NCBI GenBank assembly: GCA_017464765.1
Contig: JAFTYK010000038.1
Location: 22,963-86,962, forward strand
Source: Ruminococcus sp.
GTDB taxonomy: Bacteria > Bacillota > Clostridia > Oscillospirales > Acutalibacteraceae
Length of the DNA stretch: 64,000 nt
Direction: 5' to 3'
Positions 34,487-42,883 of the stretch are shown here, piece after piece. The translations under genes and the position numbers were made by a program. How positions within the stretch are numbered: the first letter of the stretch is position 1; every line of letters begins with the position of its first letter. The notes below the pieces were generated by a model that was not told where the DNA came from, ran no database searches, and worked only from the letters and a program-made list of their open reading frames with translations.

Positions 34487-36223
34487 TTAAAACTCTGTAA
34501 TAATCTGCGCAACGAAACGCTGAATCAAAGTTGCTTCCGTTATTTCAATATGACCATCTTTGTCAATATCAGCTTTTTTCTGCTGTTCATCGCTTAAAAC
34601 AATCATCTGCGCGACATGCTTCTGAATCAATGTTGCATCAAAAATGGTAATTTTATTATCACCATCAACATCTCCGAGCATTAGTTCGTTATTAGCCTCA
34701 CATGGAGCAAAATCGTAGTAAAACTCAACATACTTTTCGTCGTGAGAACCAAAAGCATTAGACTGCTCACCATTTATTGAGCCTGTCGCTTCGTTGTAAC
34801 CGTCTACCATATAGAATGTGCAGTTTCCTTCTGCAACTACTCCTACAACTACGCGGTATTTTCTGCCCTCTACAAATTTTGCGTCAGCTGAAACAGCCTT
34901 TGGTGTAGCGTCTGTTATGTCATACCACGAAACTTCGTCTACGTTACAGCCTTGTGTATAGCAAAAAGCTGACATAACAGGAGTAGCTCCCGCAACAGGC
35001 TCTACCACTTCACCAATATCAACAAATGATACTACCTGTGGAGCGTTTAATGTATAAGTAACAGTAAGTATTGCCGCAATCTCATTACCGGAAGTTTCTG
35101 CGTTCTTACCACCTACTGTAGCTGTGATGTCAATCCAATCATCTGAATCAACTTTGAACTTGTAGCCGTCGTTTGCTCTAAGCCAGATTTCAAGCTCGTA
35201 TGTGTGTCCAGCTTCGAAAACATCTGTTTCTTTGAGATTAACGTGTGATGAGGTTGTAACATCTGTCCAGTAAACAGCATTTATATAGTATCTTGCAGTA
35301 TCAGCAACAGAAAAGTCAGGACAAGCACCAACGCTTGGAGCTGTTACACCTGTCACATCAACATGAGTAACCTCTTGTCTATTGTCACCGAAAGCATAGC
35401 AGATTCTAGCGTAGTATCTACCGGTTTCACCTGCTGTTTCAGTGGTCGCTTTGTTGCCGTTTACATATCCGACAACGGCAGCGTTGCCATTTGCATCTGT
35501 TGGAAAATACATATCTCCTAAGGTTTCAATCGCTACGTTTATCTCGTAAACGTGACCCTCTTCGAATTTATCGCTAAAATTCATAAATGTCTGAGTTGTG
35601 TAGTCGTACCAGGCAACGCCCTCGATATAATATGGAGAGTTCATATAACCTATTGTAACGCCCTGTGTCAACAGCTCAGGATAAAAATCAGGGTACTCAC
35701 CCGGAACTGGCTCGGTGACATCTAATTCAACCTCGTTTATTATCGGGTTTTCGTAGCAAGGCTCAAAAGTGTACTCAACAAACTGTCTAAACTTTCCAAA
35801 ATCTTTATCGACAGTTGCCGTTTCACCATTTACCTTTGCTTTTACAATTGACTTATTATCCTCATCAACTCTGAACTCGTAGCCGTCTGATGAACGCAAA
35901 AGAATGTTGACAGTATAAATATGACCTTCGATAAATGTATCTGTAGGCTGTACAACACTCTGTGTTGTTTCGTCATACCACCACTGACCGTTCACTACAT
36001 CATAATCGCCATCATGCTGATCGTCAAAATAATAAGCGTCTGTGTTGAGAATACAAGTGTACTTCGGTTTCTCTCCCGCATAAGGAGTAGCAACACCTGT
36101 TAAGTTAATATCATAAATAACGATAACATCTTTTGAATTAGCCGCAAAAGCACAAATTGTTGTAGAAACAATGAGCATCAAAACAAGTGCAAAGCACAAA
36201 AATCCTTTAAATATTCTTTTCAT
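34487..36223 (-). CDS. Secreted dockerin protein with four tandem repeat domains
   Basis: 578 residues. Signal peptide (1-27, ending TTICAFA). Four related domains of about 110-120 residues follow (about 30-505), each with a WYDETTQ-type strand and a DxFxxGHxYxxxIxLRxxDGY stretch. A C-terminal type I dockerin (about 515-578) has two calcium loops, GDVDGDNKITIFDATLIQKHVA and DIDKDGHIEITEATLIQRFVA (given here in shortened segments). The dockerin should bind a cohesin of a cell-surface scaffold. The repeat domains have no catalytic motif; they may bind substrate or act as spacers. It follows the other repeat dockerin gene by 32 bases in one operon. Confidence 0.9.
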   Translation of the reverse strand: MKRIFKGFLCFALVLMLIVSTTICAFAANSKDVIVIYDINLTGVATPYAGEKPKYTCILNTDAYYFDDQHDGDYDVVNGQWWYDETTQSVVQPTDTFIEGHIYTVNILLRSSDGYEFRVDEDNKSIVKAKVNGETATVDKDFGKFRQFVEYTFEPCYENPIINEVELDVTEPVPGEYPDFYPELLTQGVTIGYMNSPYYIEGVAWYDYTTQTFMNFSDKFEEGHVYEINVAIETLGDMYFPTDANGNAAVVGYVNGNKATTETAGETGRYYARICYAFGDNRQEVTHVDVTGVTAPSVGACPDFSVADTARYYINAVYWTDVTTSSHVNLKETDVFEAGHTYELEIWLRANDGYKFKVDSDDWIDITATVGGKNAETSGNEIAAILTVTYTLNAPQVVSFVDIGEVVEPVAGATPVMSAFCYTQGCNVDEVSWYDITDATPKAVSADAKFVEGRKYRVVVGVVAEGNCTFYMVDGYNEATGSINGEQSNAFGSHDEKYVEFYYDFAPCEANNELMLGDVDGDNKITIFDATLIQKHVAQMIVLSDEQQKKADIDKDGHIEITEATLIQRFVAQIITEF

Positions 36224-36255
36224 AATTTACCCACCTTCCTTAAATGGATTTATAG

Positions 36256-38166
36256 CTAAATTTCAGTTATTTTTTTCGCAACGAAACGCTGAATAATCGT
36301 AGCATCTATAATCGTTACTATGCTATTTTCGTCTACATCAGCTATCAGCATCTGTGTTTCAGTAAGGATTATCTTCTTTGCGACATGTCGCTGAATAAGA
36401 GTAGCATCAAGAATAGTAATATATCCGTCACCATCAACATCACCGAGTAGTATTTCAGGCTCTTCGTCTAATGTATACGTTACAGTAAGTATTACTGCTA
36501 TCTCAGAACCAACAACCTCTGCATCTTTGCCGCCTATAGTAGCAGTGATATCAATCCAATCGTCTGAGTCGGTTTTGAATTTATATCCATCGTTGGTTCT
36601 AAGCCAAATCTCAAACTCGTATGTATGACCTGCTTCAAAAACATCTGTTTCTTTGAGGTTAACATGTGATGAGTTTGTTATGTCTGTCCAGTATATGCCG
36701 TTTATGTAATACATATCAGTATCAGCTACAGAAAAATCAGGGGTTGAGCCAACGTTAGGTGCGTCTACATCTGATATACTAACAGAAGTTATAGGAGGAT
36801 TCAGCTTGAGCTTTTCATAATGAATAGCAACTACGTCTTCTATTTTTTCACCATTGTCCATCGTAATAAGCGAACGAATGTATAGTGTTGTATCTTCTTC
36901 AGGTCTGAAGTCAAATCTGAAAGGCTGAACTTTTCCTCTATAATCACCAAGCTCTGACCATGATGTGTTTTCGCCGTCAAAGTGAGCTTCATCGCTCATA
37001 TACCATGAGACTGTTTTCACATTATCTGTATTTTCAATCCACAAAAGCGGAGATTCTTCTGCGGTTGCAGGAACTGTAATAGTATCAATGTGGTTTAGGA
37101 TGCCATCAATATACTCTTGGTTTTCCTGATAAACAGTGCCTTTTTTGCTGTAGTAAGACACTTCTTTTTTCAAAAGCATAGAACCCAGACGCGCGGTAAG
37201 TAATAAATCGTCACTACCAATCATTGTAGGTGGTGTTATCTCGTAGTAATAACCGGTTTTCCCCTCATATTCAACCTCTATCAGATTTTTGCTTACGCCG
37301 TCAAGAAAACGCAAGTCACTACTATTCAAACATTTGAAGAAGGTTGTTCCACCTGCAACAATAACCTGTCCCCAGCCGTTATTACAGTATGCAAAGCCTG
37401 CATACTCATCATCAGGATTTGCTATGTAAAACTCGCCGTCAAACACGTAAACGCTTGGGTAGAAACATCCATATGATGTAAAATCGCTATATGAAGAAAC
37501 TTCAAAGTTTGAGATTTTACCGTAGAAAGTTCCACCAAAAATATTACAGTGTGGTGTATCGTAAAGATAAGCATTGTGACGCAACTCAATTGTATTTCCA
37601 CCAAAAGCTGCGTGAGAATCAAAAACGCCGTCGAAAATGTTGAGGTAGCCGCTTTCTACCAAGAAAACAACACCGCCACCTACTTCATACGGAGTTTGTA
37701 TTTCATAATTACCTCCATAAATATCTACGTTACCGTTAGCAATGATTACAGAGCTTGTGCCTGCATAGTTACCGGAACTTAAAACCATCTTACCGCTTTT
37801 ATCAGCTGATGAGTCAATGATAGTAAATTCTGCTTCATGTTGCACATTTATGAGGCAGTTATCTATACCGCGGGTTGCTCGACTGAAAGTATAGCCGTTC
37901 AAATCAAGCGTGCATTTAGAAAATCCGCTGACTACAATCTCGTTGTCATTGTCGTTGTCGTCTACAATGATGTCGTTCTTAAGAACATATAAATCTCCGT
38001 TAGGTGAGTTGTATATAAGTTCTTTCAACTGTTCATAAGAAGTGATCTCAACAACAAATCCATTCGTCTGTGTTAATTCGGTATCTTGAGCATTTGCAGA
38101 AACAACAGCAATGCTAAACACCAACATTAAAACTAATAACAAACTGATTATTCTTTTAAGTTTCAC
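36256..38166 (-). CDS. Secreted dockerin protein with beta-helix-like N-terminus
   Basis: 636 residues from GTG 38166, which has AGGAGG 7 bases upstream; the ATG 24 bases further up has no site. Signal peptide (about 1-26). A region of repeated short strands (about 40-290; TLDLNGYTFSRAT, GNVDIYGGNYEI, HCNIFGGTFYGKI) resembles a right-handed beta-helix. Next are a middle domain, one copy (about 460-560) of the repeat found in the following gene, and a C-terminal dockerin (GDVDGDGYITILDATLIQ and DVDENSIVTIIDATIIQ). No active site is evident. Likely an adhesin or binding component of a starch- or glycan-degrading surface complex. Confidence 0.88.
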   Translation of the reverse strand: MKLKRIISLLLVLMLVFSIAVVSANAQDTELTQTNGFVVEITSYEQLKELIYNSPNGDLYVLKNDIIVDDNDNDNEIVVSGFSKCTLDLNGYTFSRATRGIDNCLINVQHEAEFTIIDSSADKSGKMVLSSGNYAGTSSVIIANGNVDIYGGNYEIQTPYEVGGGVVFLVESGYLNIFDGVFDSHAAFGGNTIELRHNAYLYDTPHCNIFGGTFYGKISNFEVSSYSDFTSYGCFYPSVYVFDGEFYIANPDDEYAGFAYCNNGWGQVIVAGGTTFFKCLNSSDLRFLDGVSKNLIEVEYEGKTGYYYEITPPTMIGSDDLLLTARLGSMLLKKEVSYYSKKGTVYQENQEYIDGILNHIDTITVPATAEESPLLWIENTDNVKTVSWYMSDEAHFDGENTSWSELGDYRGKVQPFRFDFRPEEDTTLYIRSLITMDNGEKIEDVVAIHYEKLKLNPPITSVSISDVDAPNVGSTPDFSVADTDMYYINGIYWTDITNSSHVNLKETDVFEAGHTYEFEIWLRTNDGYKFKTDSDDWIDITATIGGKDAEVVGSEIAVILTVTYTLDEEPEILLGDVDGDGYITILDATLIQRHVAKKIILTETQMLIADVDENSIVTIIDATIIQRFVAKKITEI

Positions 38167-38190
38167 GTTAATTCCTCCTAATAGATACAA

Positions 38191-38574
38191 TTTTACACAT
38201 TAATTGTACAGCAAGTATTTTGATTTGTACCCACACTAATGGCGAATTGGTGTGGGAAAAAGTGTGGGTTTTGATATTTTTTGTATTGCTAGGGTAAAAA
38301 AAGCTACTATTCGCAGGAATTATAGAGGTCGGCGACTTCAACAACACAAATAGATTATCGTTACATCATAAATGCCGTACCCTACTAGATGGATAGAACC
38401 TTTTCTAAAAATGGTTCCCTTGTGTAAGGAAGGTAGACAGATTATCATGCGAAGTACAACACTTGCACAAAGGGAGGGCATTGTGAAAACCCGAACACTC
38501 GCGCCCAATTAAATAAAAGAGGCACCCAAAAAGAGTGCCTCAATGTTTTAAATTCTAATCGTATTAAGTCAGGA
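38191..38574. other. Intergenic region with hairpin and no supported gene
   Basis: About 385 bases. Near 38228-38269 the arms ACCCACACT and AGTGTGGGT can form a hairpin in the leader of the dockerin gene. A 33-codon open frame (38411-38512, plus) has no homology I recognise. The malG terminator occupies 38519-38541. I see nothing else. Confidence 0.4.
38519..38541 (-). terminator. Terminator of the malE-F-G-type operon
   Basis: GAGGCAC/GTGCCTC stem, followed on the minus strand by TTTTATTT. Confidence 0.85.
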
Positions 38575-39429
38575 TTAACCCTTAACGCCACCAGCTGTAA
38601 CGCCCTCAACGTAGTAACGCTGCATGAACAGGAACAGGATGGAGATAGGAACAGCAACGATAACTGAACCTGCTAAGAAACGCTTGAAGTAAGTAGCCTT
38701 AAACTCAAGCGATACCATTGTCTGAAGACCGATAGCTACTGTATAGTTATCGCGGTTATCACCCATGATAATCTTAGCAAGAATGAAGTCAGTCCAAGGA
38801 CCGATGAATGATGTCAGAACTGTGTAAACTACAATTGGTTTTGACATCGGGAGAATAATCTTCCAGAAAATCTGGTTACGTGTCGCACCATCAATGGTAG
38901 CAGCTTCGTCGAGCGCTCTAGGAATTGTATCGAAGAAGCCCTTAGAAATCTGGTATCCTAGACCTGCACCTGCACTGTAGCAGATAACGAGTGCTAAGAG
39001 TGTCTGTGTAAGACCCATAGCTTTTAAGAGATAATAGATAGCAATCATAGTCATAAAGCCAGGGAACATACCTAAGATCATACCAATGTTGATTAAAGGC
39101 TTTCTAGCCTTGAATCTAAGTCTACTGAAGCTATAACTTACCATCAATACAGCGAGCGTTGAAATGATACAGCTGAAAATAGCAACAACGAAGGTGTTTA
39201 AGAACCAACGTGGGAAGTTGAGTGTTGCTGTGTCAGTGAACAGCTCAATGTAGTTCTGGAAAGAGTATGACTTTGGAAGTAAGTAAGGTACAACCGCGAG
39301 ACCTTCATCTCTGAATGAATGGAGTACAAGGTAAGCAAGTGGAGATACCCAAACAATACCGAGAACTGCGAGAACGATGTAAATAAAAGCGTTAGCGAGG
39401 CCTCTCTTGAGTTTATAACTTTTAATCAT
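38575..39429 (-). CDS. malG: Maltose-type ABC transporter permease (MalG-like)
   Basis: 284 residues, six transmembrane segments. The EAA loop DEAATIDGATRNQIFWKIILPMSKP couples to an ATPase. It belongs to the carbohydrate CUT1 class and pairs with the MalF-like permease, whose stop it overlaps by 4 bases. No MalK/MsmK ATPase is encoded here, so a shared ATPase elsewhere in the genome is expected. Confidence 0.92.
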   Translation of the reverse strand: MIKSYKLKRGLANAFIYIVLAVLGIVWVSPLAYLVLHSFRDEGLAVVPYLLPKSYSFQNYIELFTDTATLNFPRWFLNTFVVAIFSCIISTLAVLMVSYSFSRLRFKARKPLINIGMILGMFPGFMTMIAIYYLLKAMGLTQTLLALVICYSAGAGLGYQISKGFFDTIPRALDEAATIDGATRNQIFWKIILPMSKPIVVYTVLTSFIGPWTDFILAKIIMGDNRDNYTVAIGLQTMVSLEFKATYFKRFLAGSVIVAVPISILFLFMQRYYVEGVTAGGVKG

Positions 39430-40928
39430 GAGAATTCCTCCTCGTTCTTAGCAGATTTTGTAAGATTGAATGTAACAAGCGAAAGTGTTGCACAAACAAT
39501 GAATACAAGGATACCTACAGCAGCGGCTAAGTTGTAGTCCTGAGAGTTCATAGTTAACTTGAACAGCCATGTAACAAGAAGGTCGGTGTAACCTGCTTGA
39601 TAGAGGTTCTCAGTAGTAGGACCGCCGTTTGTAAGAAGGTAGATAACGTTGAAGTTATTAACGTTACCGATGAAGTTAGTGATAAGATATGGAGTTGTTA
39701 CGAACAACATGTATGGGAGTGTGATTGAGAAGAAACTTCTCACAGGACCCGCACCGTCGATAGTAGCACTCTCATAAAGGTCAGCAGGAATATTCATAAG
39801 AATACCTGATGTGATAAGGATTGTGTAAGGAATACCAATCCAACAGTTGATGACAAGAACCGTGACTCGCGCGACTAGTGCCGTGGAGTTCAAAAACAGA
39901 ATTCCCTTGTCTATAAGTCCCAAATTCATCAAAAGAATGTTGATAGCACCGTCAACCTGAAGCATCTGGTTCATAAGGAGAAGTGTTACGAACTGTGGAA
40001 CAGCTACAGTAACAACGAAGAGTGTTCTCCATAACGCCTTAAGCTTGATGCCTTTTTTATTTATCATAAGGGCTAAAATCATACCGAACAAGTAGTTTAA
40101 TACGGTAGCGAATACAGCCCAGATAAGTGTCCATTTTGTAAGTTCTACGAATGTTGCACCCTTTGAAGCACCCTCTGTCATCTCGAAGATTTCAGCGAAT
40201 GTCTCAAAACCTACCCAAGTGAACAGCTTACCAGGAGCAAGGTGAGCCTTGTTGTAGTTGGTGAAAGCAATCAAAATCATGAATATCAACGGTAAGATTG
40301 TGAATACCGAGATAGTGAGTGTTGGGAAAGCAAGCAATGTAACGTGGAACTTGTTATCAAGAAGGTCCTTAAGCTCGCTCATGAAATCTGCAGGTTTCTC
40401 GCCTGCTGCAACCTGCTGTGCAACCGCATAAGCAGATTTTGTACTTGCAAAATAAACTGCAAAGAAAATAACAGTAAGTACTATTGTAAGTACGCCGTAG
40501 AGAAGGATAAGCATTGAGTTATCACCAGGCATAAGCTCATAACCACCTGTTGCCGGGTTAATCTGCATTCCCTGTTCTACATTACCGAGTGTTGGGAACT
40601 TCTGAAGGTATCCCCAACCAAAGAAAATAAAGTAAGCTATGAAGGCAATCTGTAAACCTAAGAACAGTAAACCCTTGATAAACTGTCCCTTAACCATATT
40701 GCCAAAGCCCATAATTAAGTAAGAAATTTTAACCGCCCAGTCGCCTTTTATGAATCTTGATACATATCCTGCAACTGCTTTGCCGATACCCTTGAAGAAC
40801 TTTACGATTAAAGCGCCGATGGCTACGAAGAAGTTCTTTAACTTACCCGGTAAGGCTTTCATTGCGCTGGAAAAGTTGTACCAGAATCTCTGGAAAGGAT
40901 TGAGCTGCATGTAATCAATATATTTCAT
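39426..40928 (-). CDS. malF: Maltose-type ABC transporter permease (MalF-like)
   Basis: 500 residues. It has a long N-terminal part (about 1-200) with amphipathic helices and two or three extra membrane segments, then the six-segment permease core with the EAA loop ESATIDGAGPVRSFFSITLPYM. The size and extra N-terminal segments match MalF rather than short CUT1 permeases. It forms the heterodimeric channel with MalG for maltodextrin import. Confidence 0.92.
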   Translation of the reverse strand: MKYIDYMQLNPFQRFWYNFSSAMKALPGKLKNFFVAIGALIVKFFKGIGKAVAGYVSRFIKGDWAVKISYLIMGFGNMVKGQFIKGLLFLGLQIAFIAYFIFFGWGYLQKFPTLGNVEQGMQINPATGGYELMPGDNSMLILLYGVLTIVLTVIFFAVYFASTKSAYAVAQQVAAGEKPADFMSELKDLLDNKFHVTLLAFPTLTISVFTILPLIFMILIAFTNYNKAHLAPGKLFTWVGFETFAEIFEMTEGASKGATFVELTKWTLIWAVFATVLNYLFGMILALMINKKGIKLKALWRTLFVVTVAVPQFVTLLLMNQMLQVDGAINILLMNLGLIDKGILFLNSTALVARVTVLVINCWIGIPYTILITSGILMNIPADLYESATIDGAGPVRSFFSITLPYMLFVTTPYLITNFIGNVNNFNVIYLLTNGGPTTENLYQAGYTDLLVTWLFKLTMNSQDYNLAAAVGILVFIVCATLSLVTFNLTKSAKNEEEFS

Positions 40929-40949
40929 CAGTTCACTTCCTCAATGTTG

Positions 40950-41036
40950 CATGCAAGTATCTGGAAGCAAATACTTGCATCCAAAACACCACATTATGTA
41001 ATGTGCGGTCAGATAGCCCGCGTGGGCTACCTGACC
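40950..41036 (-). repeat. Three hairpins between malE and malF
   Basis: Inverted repeats ATGCAAGTAT/ATACTTGCAT (40951-40980), CACATT/AATGTG (40990-41005) and GGTCAG-ATAGCCC/GGGCTAC-CTGACC (41007-41036) in the 147-base gap. Such hairpins often protect the binding-protein mRNA from decay and lower permease expression. None has a T tail strong enough to be a clear terminator. Confidence 0.7.
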
Positions 41037-41075
41037 AAAATCAATTAAGAATTTAAAGAAAAATTTAGACTATGA

Positions 41076-42353
41076 TTATTCGTCTCTAACGTTAGCAATA
41101 GTCTTGTCTAAGAGAGCTGTAAGAGTAGCTGTATCGTACTTAGCATCCTCTTTGAAGAGGTTGTTACCAAGGTTACCCATTGGATCCCAGAATGTACCTG
41201 AGATGTTGATCTGTGGGATAGAGTTAGCTGACTGTGCAAGAGCAGCTGAGATAGCTGGATCGTTCTTAGCAACTTCAGACTCAGCAGCTACATTGTTTGA
41301 AGGACCCCAAGAAAGTTTCTCAGCACGCTCGAGCTGGCACTCCTCGTCTGAGAGGTAGTTAGCAAGAAGCTGAGCAGCGTTAGGGAACTTAGACTGAGCG
41401 TTTACGCCGAGGAGCTTGTAGCCGTGGAGAGAAACGATTGGCTTAGCTTCGCCGTTTACGTTGATTGTAGGAAGCTTAACAGCACCGAAATCATCGCCAA
41501 GACCGTTCTTGATAGCAGCAGCGTCCCAGCTACCGTCGATACCAGCAGCAAGTGTTCTTTCCTCTAAAGCGAAACCTGAAGGAATCTTAGCAACTTCACC
41601 GCTCTCGAAAATGTCGTCATACTCGTGGAAGAGCTTAGCGAAAGCTTCGAGTGTAGCAACAACCTCAGCTTCGTCATAGTCGTTGAACTTCTGAACATCG
41701 TTGTCCTCACCCTCGAGGCCTTCAATCTTAAGACCGCCTGTGAATGGGAACATACAAGCATAGAAACCGTTACCAGCGTCCATGATGAACTTCTTGTTAG
41801 CCTTACGGCAAGCTTCGAATACGCCTTCGAGTGTCTTAGCATCTTCGTCTGATACAACGCTCTTATCATAGTAGAGGAAGTAACCGTTGTCACCTGTCTC
41901 TGGGTAAGCTAAGAGTGTATCTGTGCCGTTGAATGGGAGTGTACCAGCCTGAACTGAATACTCAGAGTTTCTAGCAACTACATCGTCTAAGAGAGTTGTG
42001 TTAACTGGCATGATAACGCCTGCATCGTTGAGCTTGTTGAGCTGGTCGCAAGCAAAGCTGAATACGTCAGCAGCAGCCTCAGGGTCATTTAATACCTGAG
42101 CAGCAGCGTCGCCTTCGCCCTGTGCTACAACTTCAATTTTGATACCAGCGTCTGGGTACTGAGCGATGAAAGCATCGCACTGTGCCTTGAATACATCAAG
42201 AGCAGCGTCAGGAGCCCATACTTTAAGTGTTGCGCCTGCTTCTGGCTCGAGTGCTGTAGCACCGCCATTAGCAGCGTTTTCGTCGCCGCCACAGCCTACA
42301 AATAATGTAGCCATCATTAAAACAGCGAGAATCATAGCAATAATTCTTTTCAT
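41076..42353 (-). CDS. malE: Maltose/maltodextrin ABC transporter substrate-binding lipoprotein
   Basis: 425 residues. Lipoprotein signal with lipobox FVGC (Cys21), then an extracellular solute-binding protein family 1 fold (KVWAPDAALDVFKAQCDAFIAQYP, LLDKTIANVRDE at the end). It binds maltodextrin outside the membrane and delivers it to MalF/MalG. First gene of the operon; the amylase about 7 kb away probably makes its ligand. Confidence 0.9.
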   Translation of the reverse strand: MKRIIAMILAVLMMATLFVGCGGDENAANGGATALEPEAGATLKVWAPDAALDVFKAQCDAFIAQYPDAGIKIEVVAQGEGDAAAQVLNDPEAAADVFSFACDQLNKLNDAGVIMPVNTTLLDDVVARNSEYSVQAGTLPFNGTDTLLAYPETGDNGYFLYYDKSVVSDEDAKTLEGVFEACRKANKKFIMDAGNGFYACMFPFTGGLKIEGLEGEDNDVQKFNDYDEAEVVATLEAFAKLFHEYDDIFESGEVAKIPSGFALEERTLAAGIDGSWDAAAIKNGLGDDFGAVKLPTINVNGEAKPIVSLHGYKLLGVNAQSKFPNAAQLLANYLSDEECQLERAEKLSWGPSNNVAAESEVAKNDPAISAALAQSANSIPQINISGTFWDPMGNLGNNLFKEDAKYDTATLTALLDKTIANVRDE

Positions 42354-42385
42354 TTTCGGATTTCCTTTCTAAAAAAATATTCTTT

Positions 42386-42436
42386 CCGAGTGGAACTCGG
42401 CAAGTGTCAGTAACCGTCGCAAATCCGTTTCGACGG
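42386..42436 (-). promoter_or_regulatory. Hairpin and operator-like palindrome in the malE leader
   Basis: CCGAGT/ACTCGG hairpin (42386-42400) and an imperfect 23-base palindrome with outer arms CCGTCG/CGACGG (42414-42436), starting about 14 bases after the predicted transcription start. The position and TCGnAA...TTnCGA symmetry would suit a LacI-type (MalR-like) operator. Not proven. Confidence 0.4.
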
Positions 42437-42456
42437 CACTATATCACTGTAACTAA

Positions 42457-42485
42457 ATTTTATCATTCACAAGTGCTTTTTTCAA
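42457..42485 (-). promoter_or_regulatory. Promoter of malE
   Basis: Minus strand TTGAAA (42485-42480), 17-bp spacer, TAAAAT (42462-42457). Confidence 0.75.
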
Positions 42486-42489
42486 CTCC

Positions 42490-42778
42490 CTTTGTACTTT
42501 TTATCTAAAACAATAAAATTTACGCTGTGTTTTAGTTATTTTAACAACAGATTTTTCGATTCTTAGATATTTTGCATAAATCCGTGTTATTGTTTTTATT
42601 AATTTTGACGTAAGTCGGTTTGTGCAATCTGTCAAACCGCTTTTCTGAATTTAGGCAAGAGGGTTACAGTTATTTAATATTTAATTCTTTATTTGAATTA
42701 AAAGTGTAGATTTCAAAATTTTTAAAAAATTTTAGTGTAATTTTACCAAAATCACGAAAACAAAGCCCAACTGAGTGT
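42490..42778. other. AT-rich divergent intergenic stretch
   Basis: Between the malE and murE promoters. The inverted repeat CGGTTTG/CAAACCG (42616-42639) is the only structure I see; there is no open frame of note. Confidence 0.4.
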
Positions 42779-42807
42779 TTGACATCGGACTAAAATTAAG
42801 ATATAAC
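42779..42807 (+). promoter_or_regulatory. Promoter of murE
   Basis: TTGACA (42779-42784), 17-bp spacer, TATAAC (42802-42807). Confidence 0.82.
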
Positions 42808-42846
42808 ATATATACAACAACATATACTAAATGTATATTTATAACT

Positions 42847-42868
42847 CCCGATAGTATTCGGGATTTTT
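42847..42868 (+). terminator. Terminator-like hairpin in the murE leader
   Basis: CCCGAT/ATTCGGG stem (42847-42862) followed by ATTTTTT and then directly the GGAGG of murE. It could attenuate the 70-base leader transcript. Confidence 0.55.
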
Positions 42869-42883
42869 TACCGGAGGGATATT

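Noticed and set aside
38411-38512. 33-codon open frame in the gap between dockerin and malG genes
   Set aside because: Short, with no recognisable family. GGAAGG-like sequence lies only before an internal ATG. Insufficient support for a gene.
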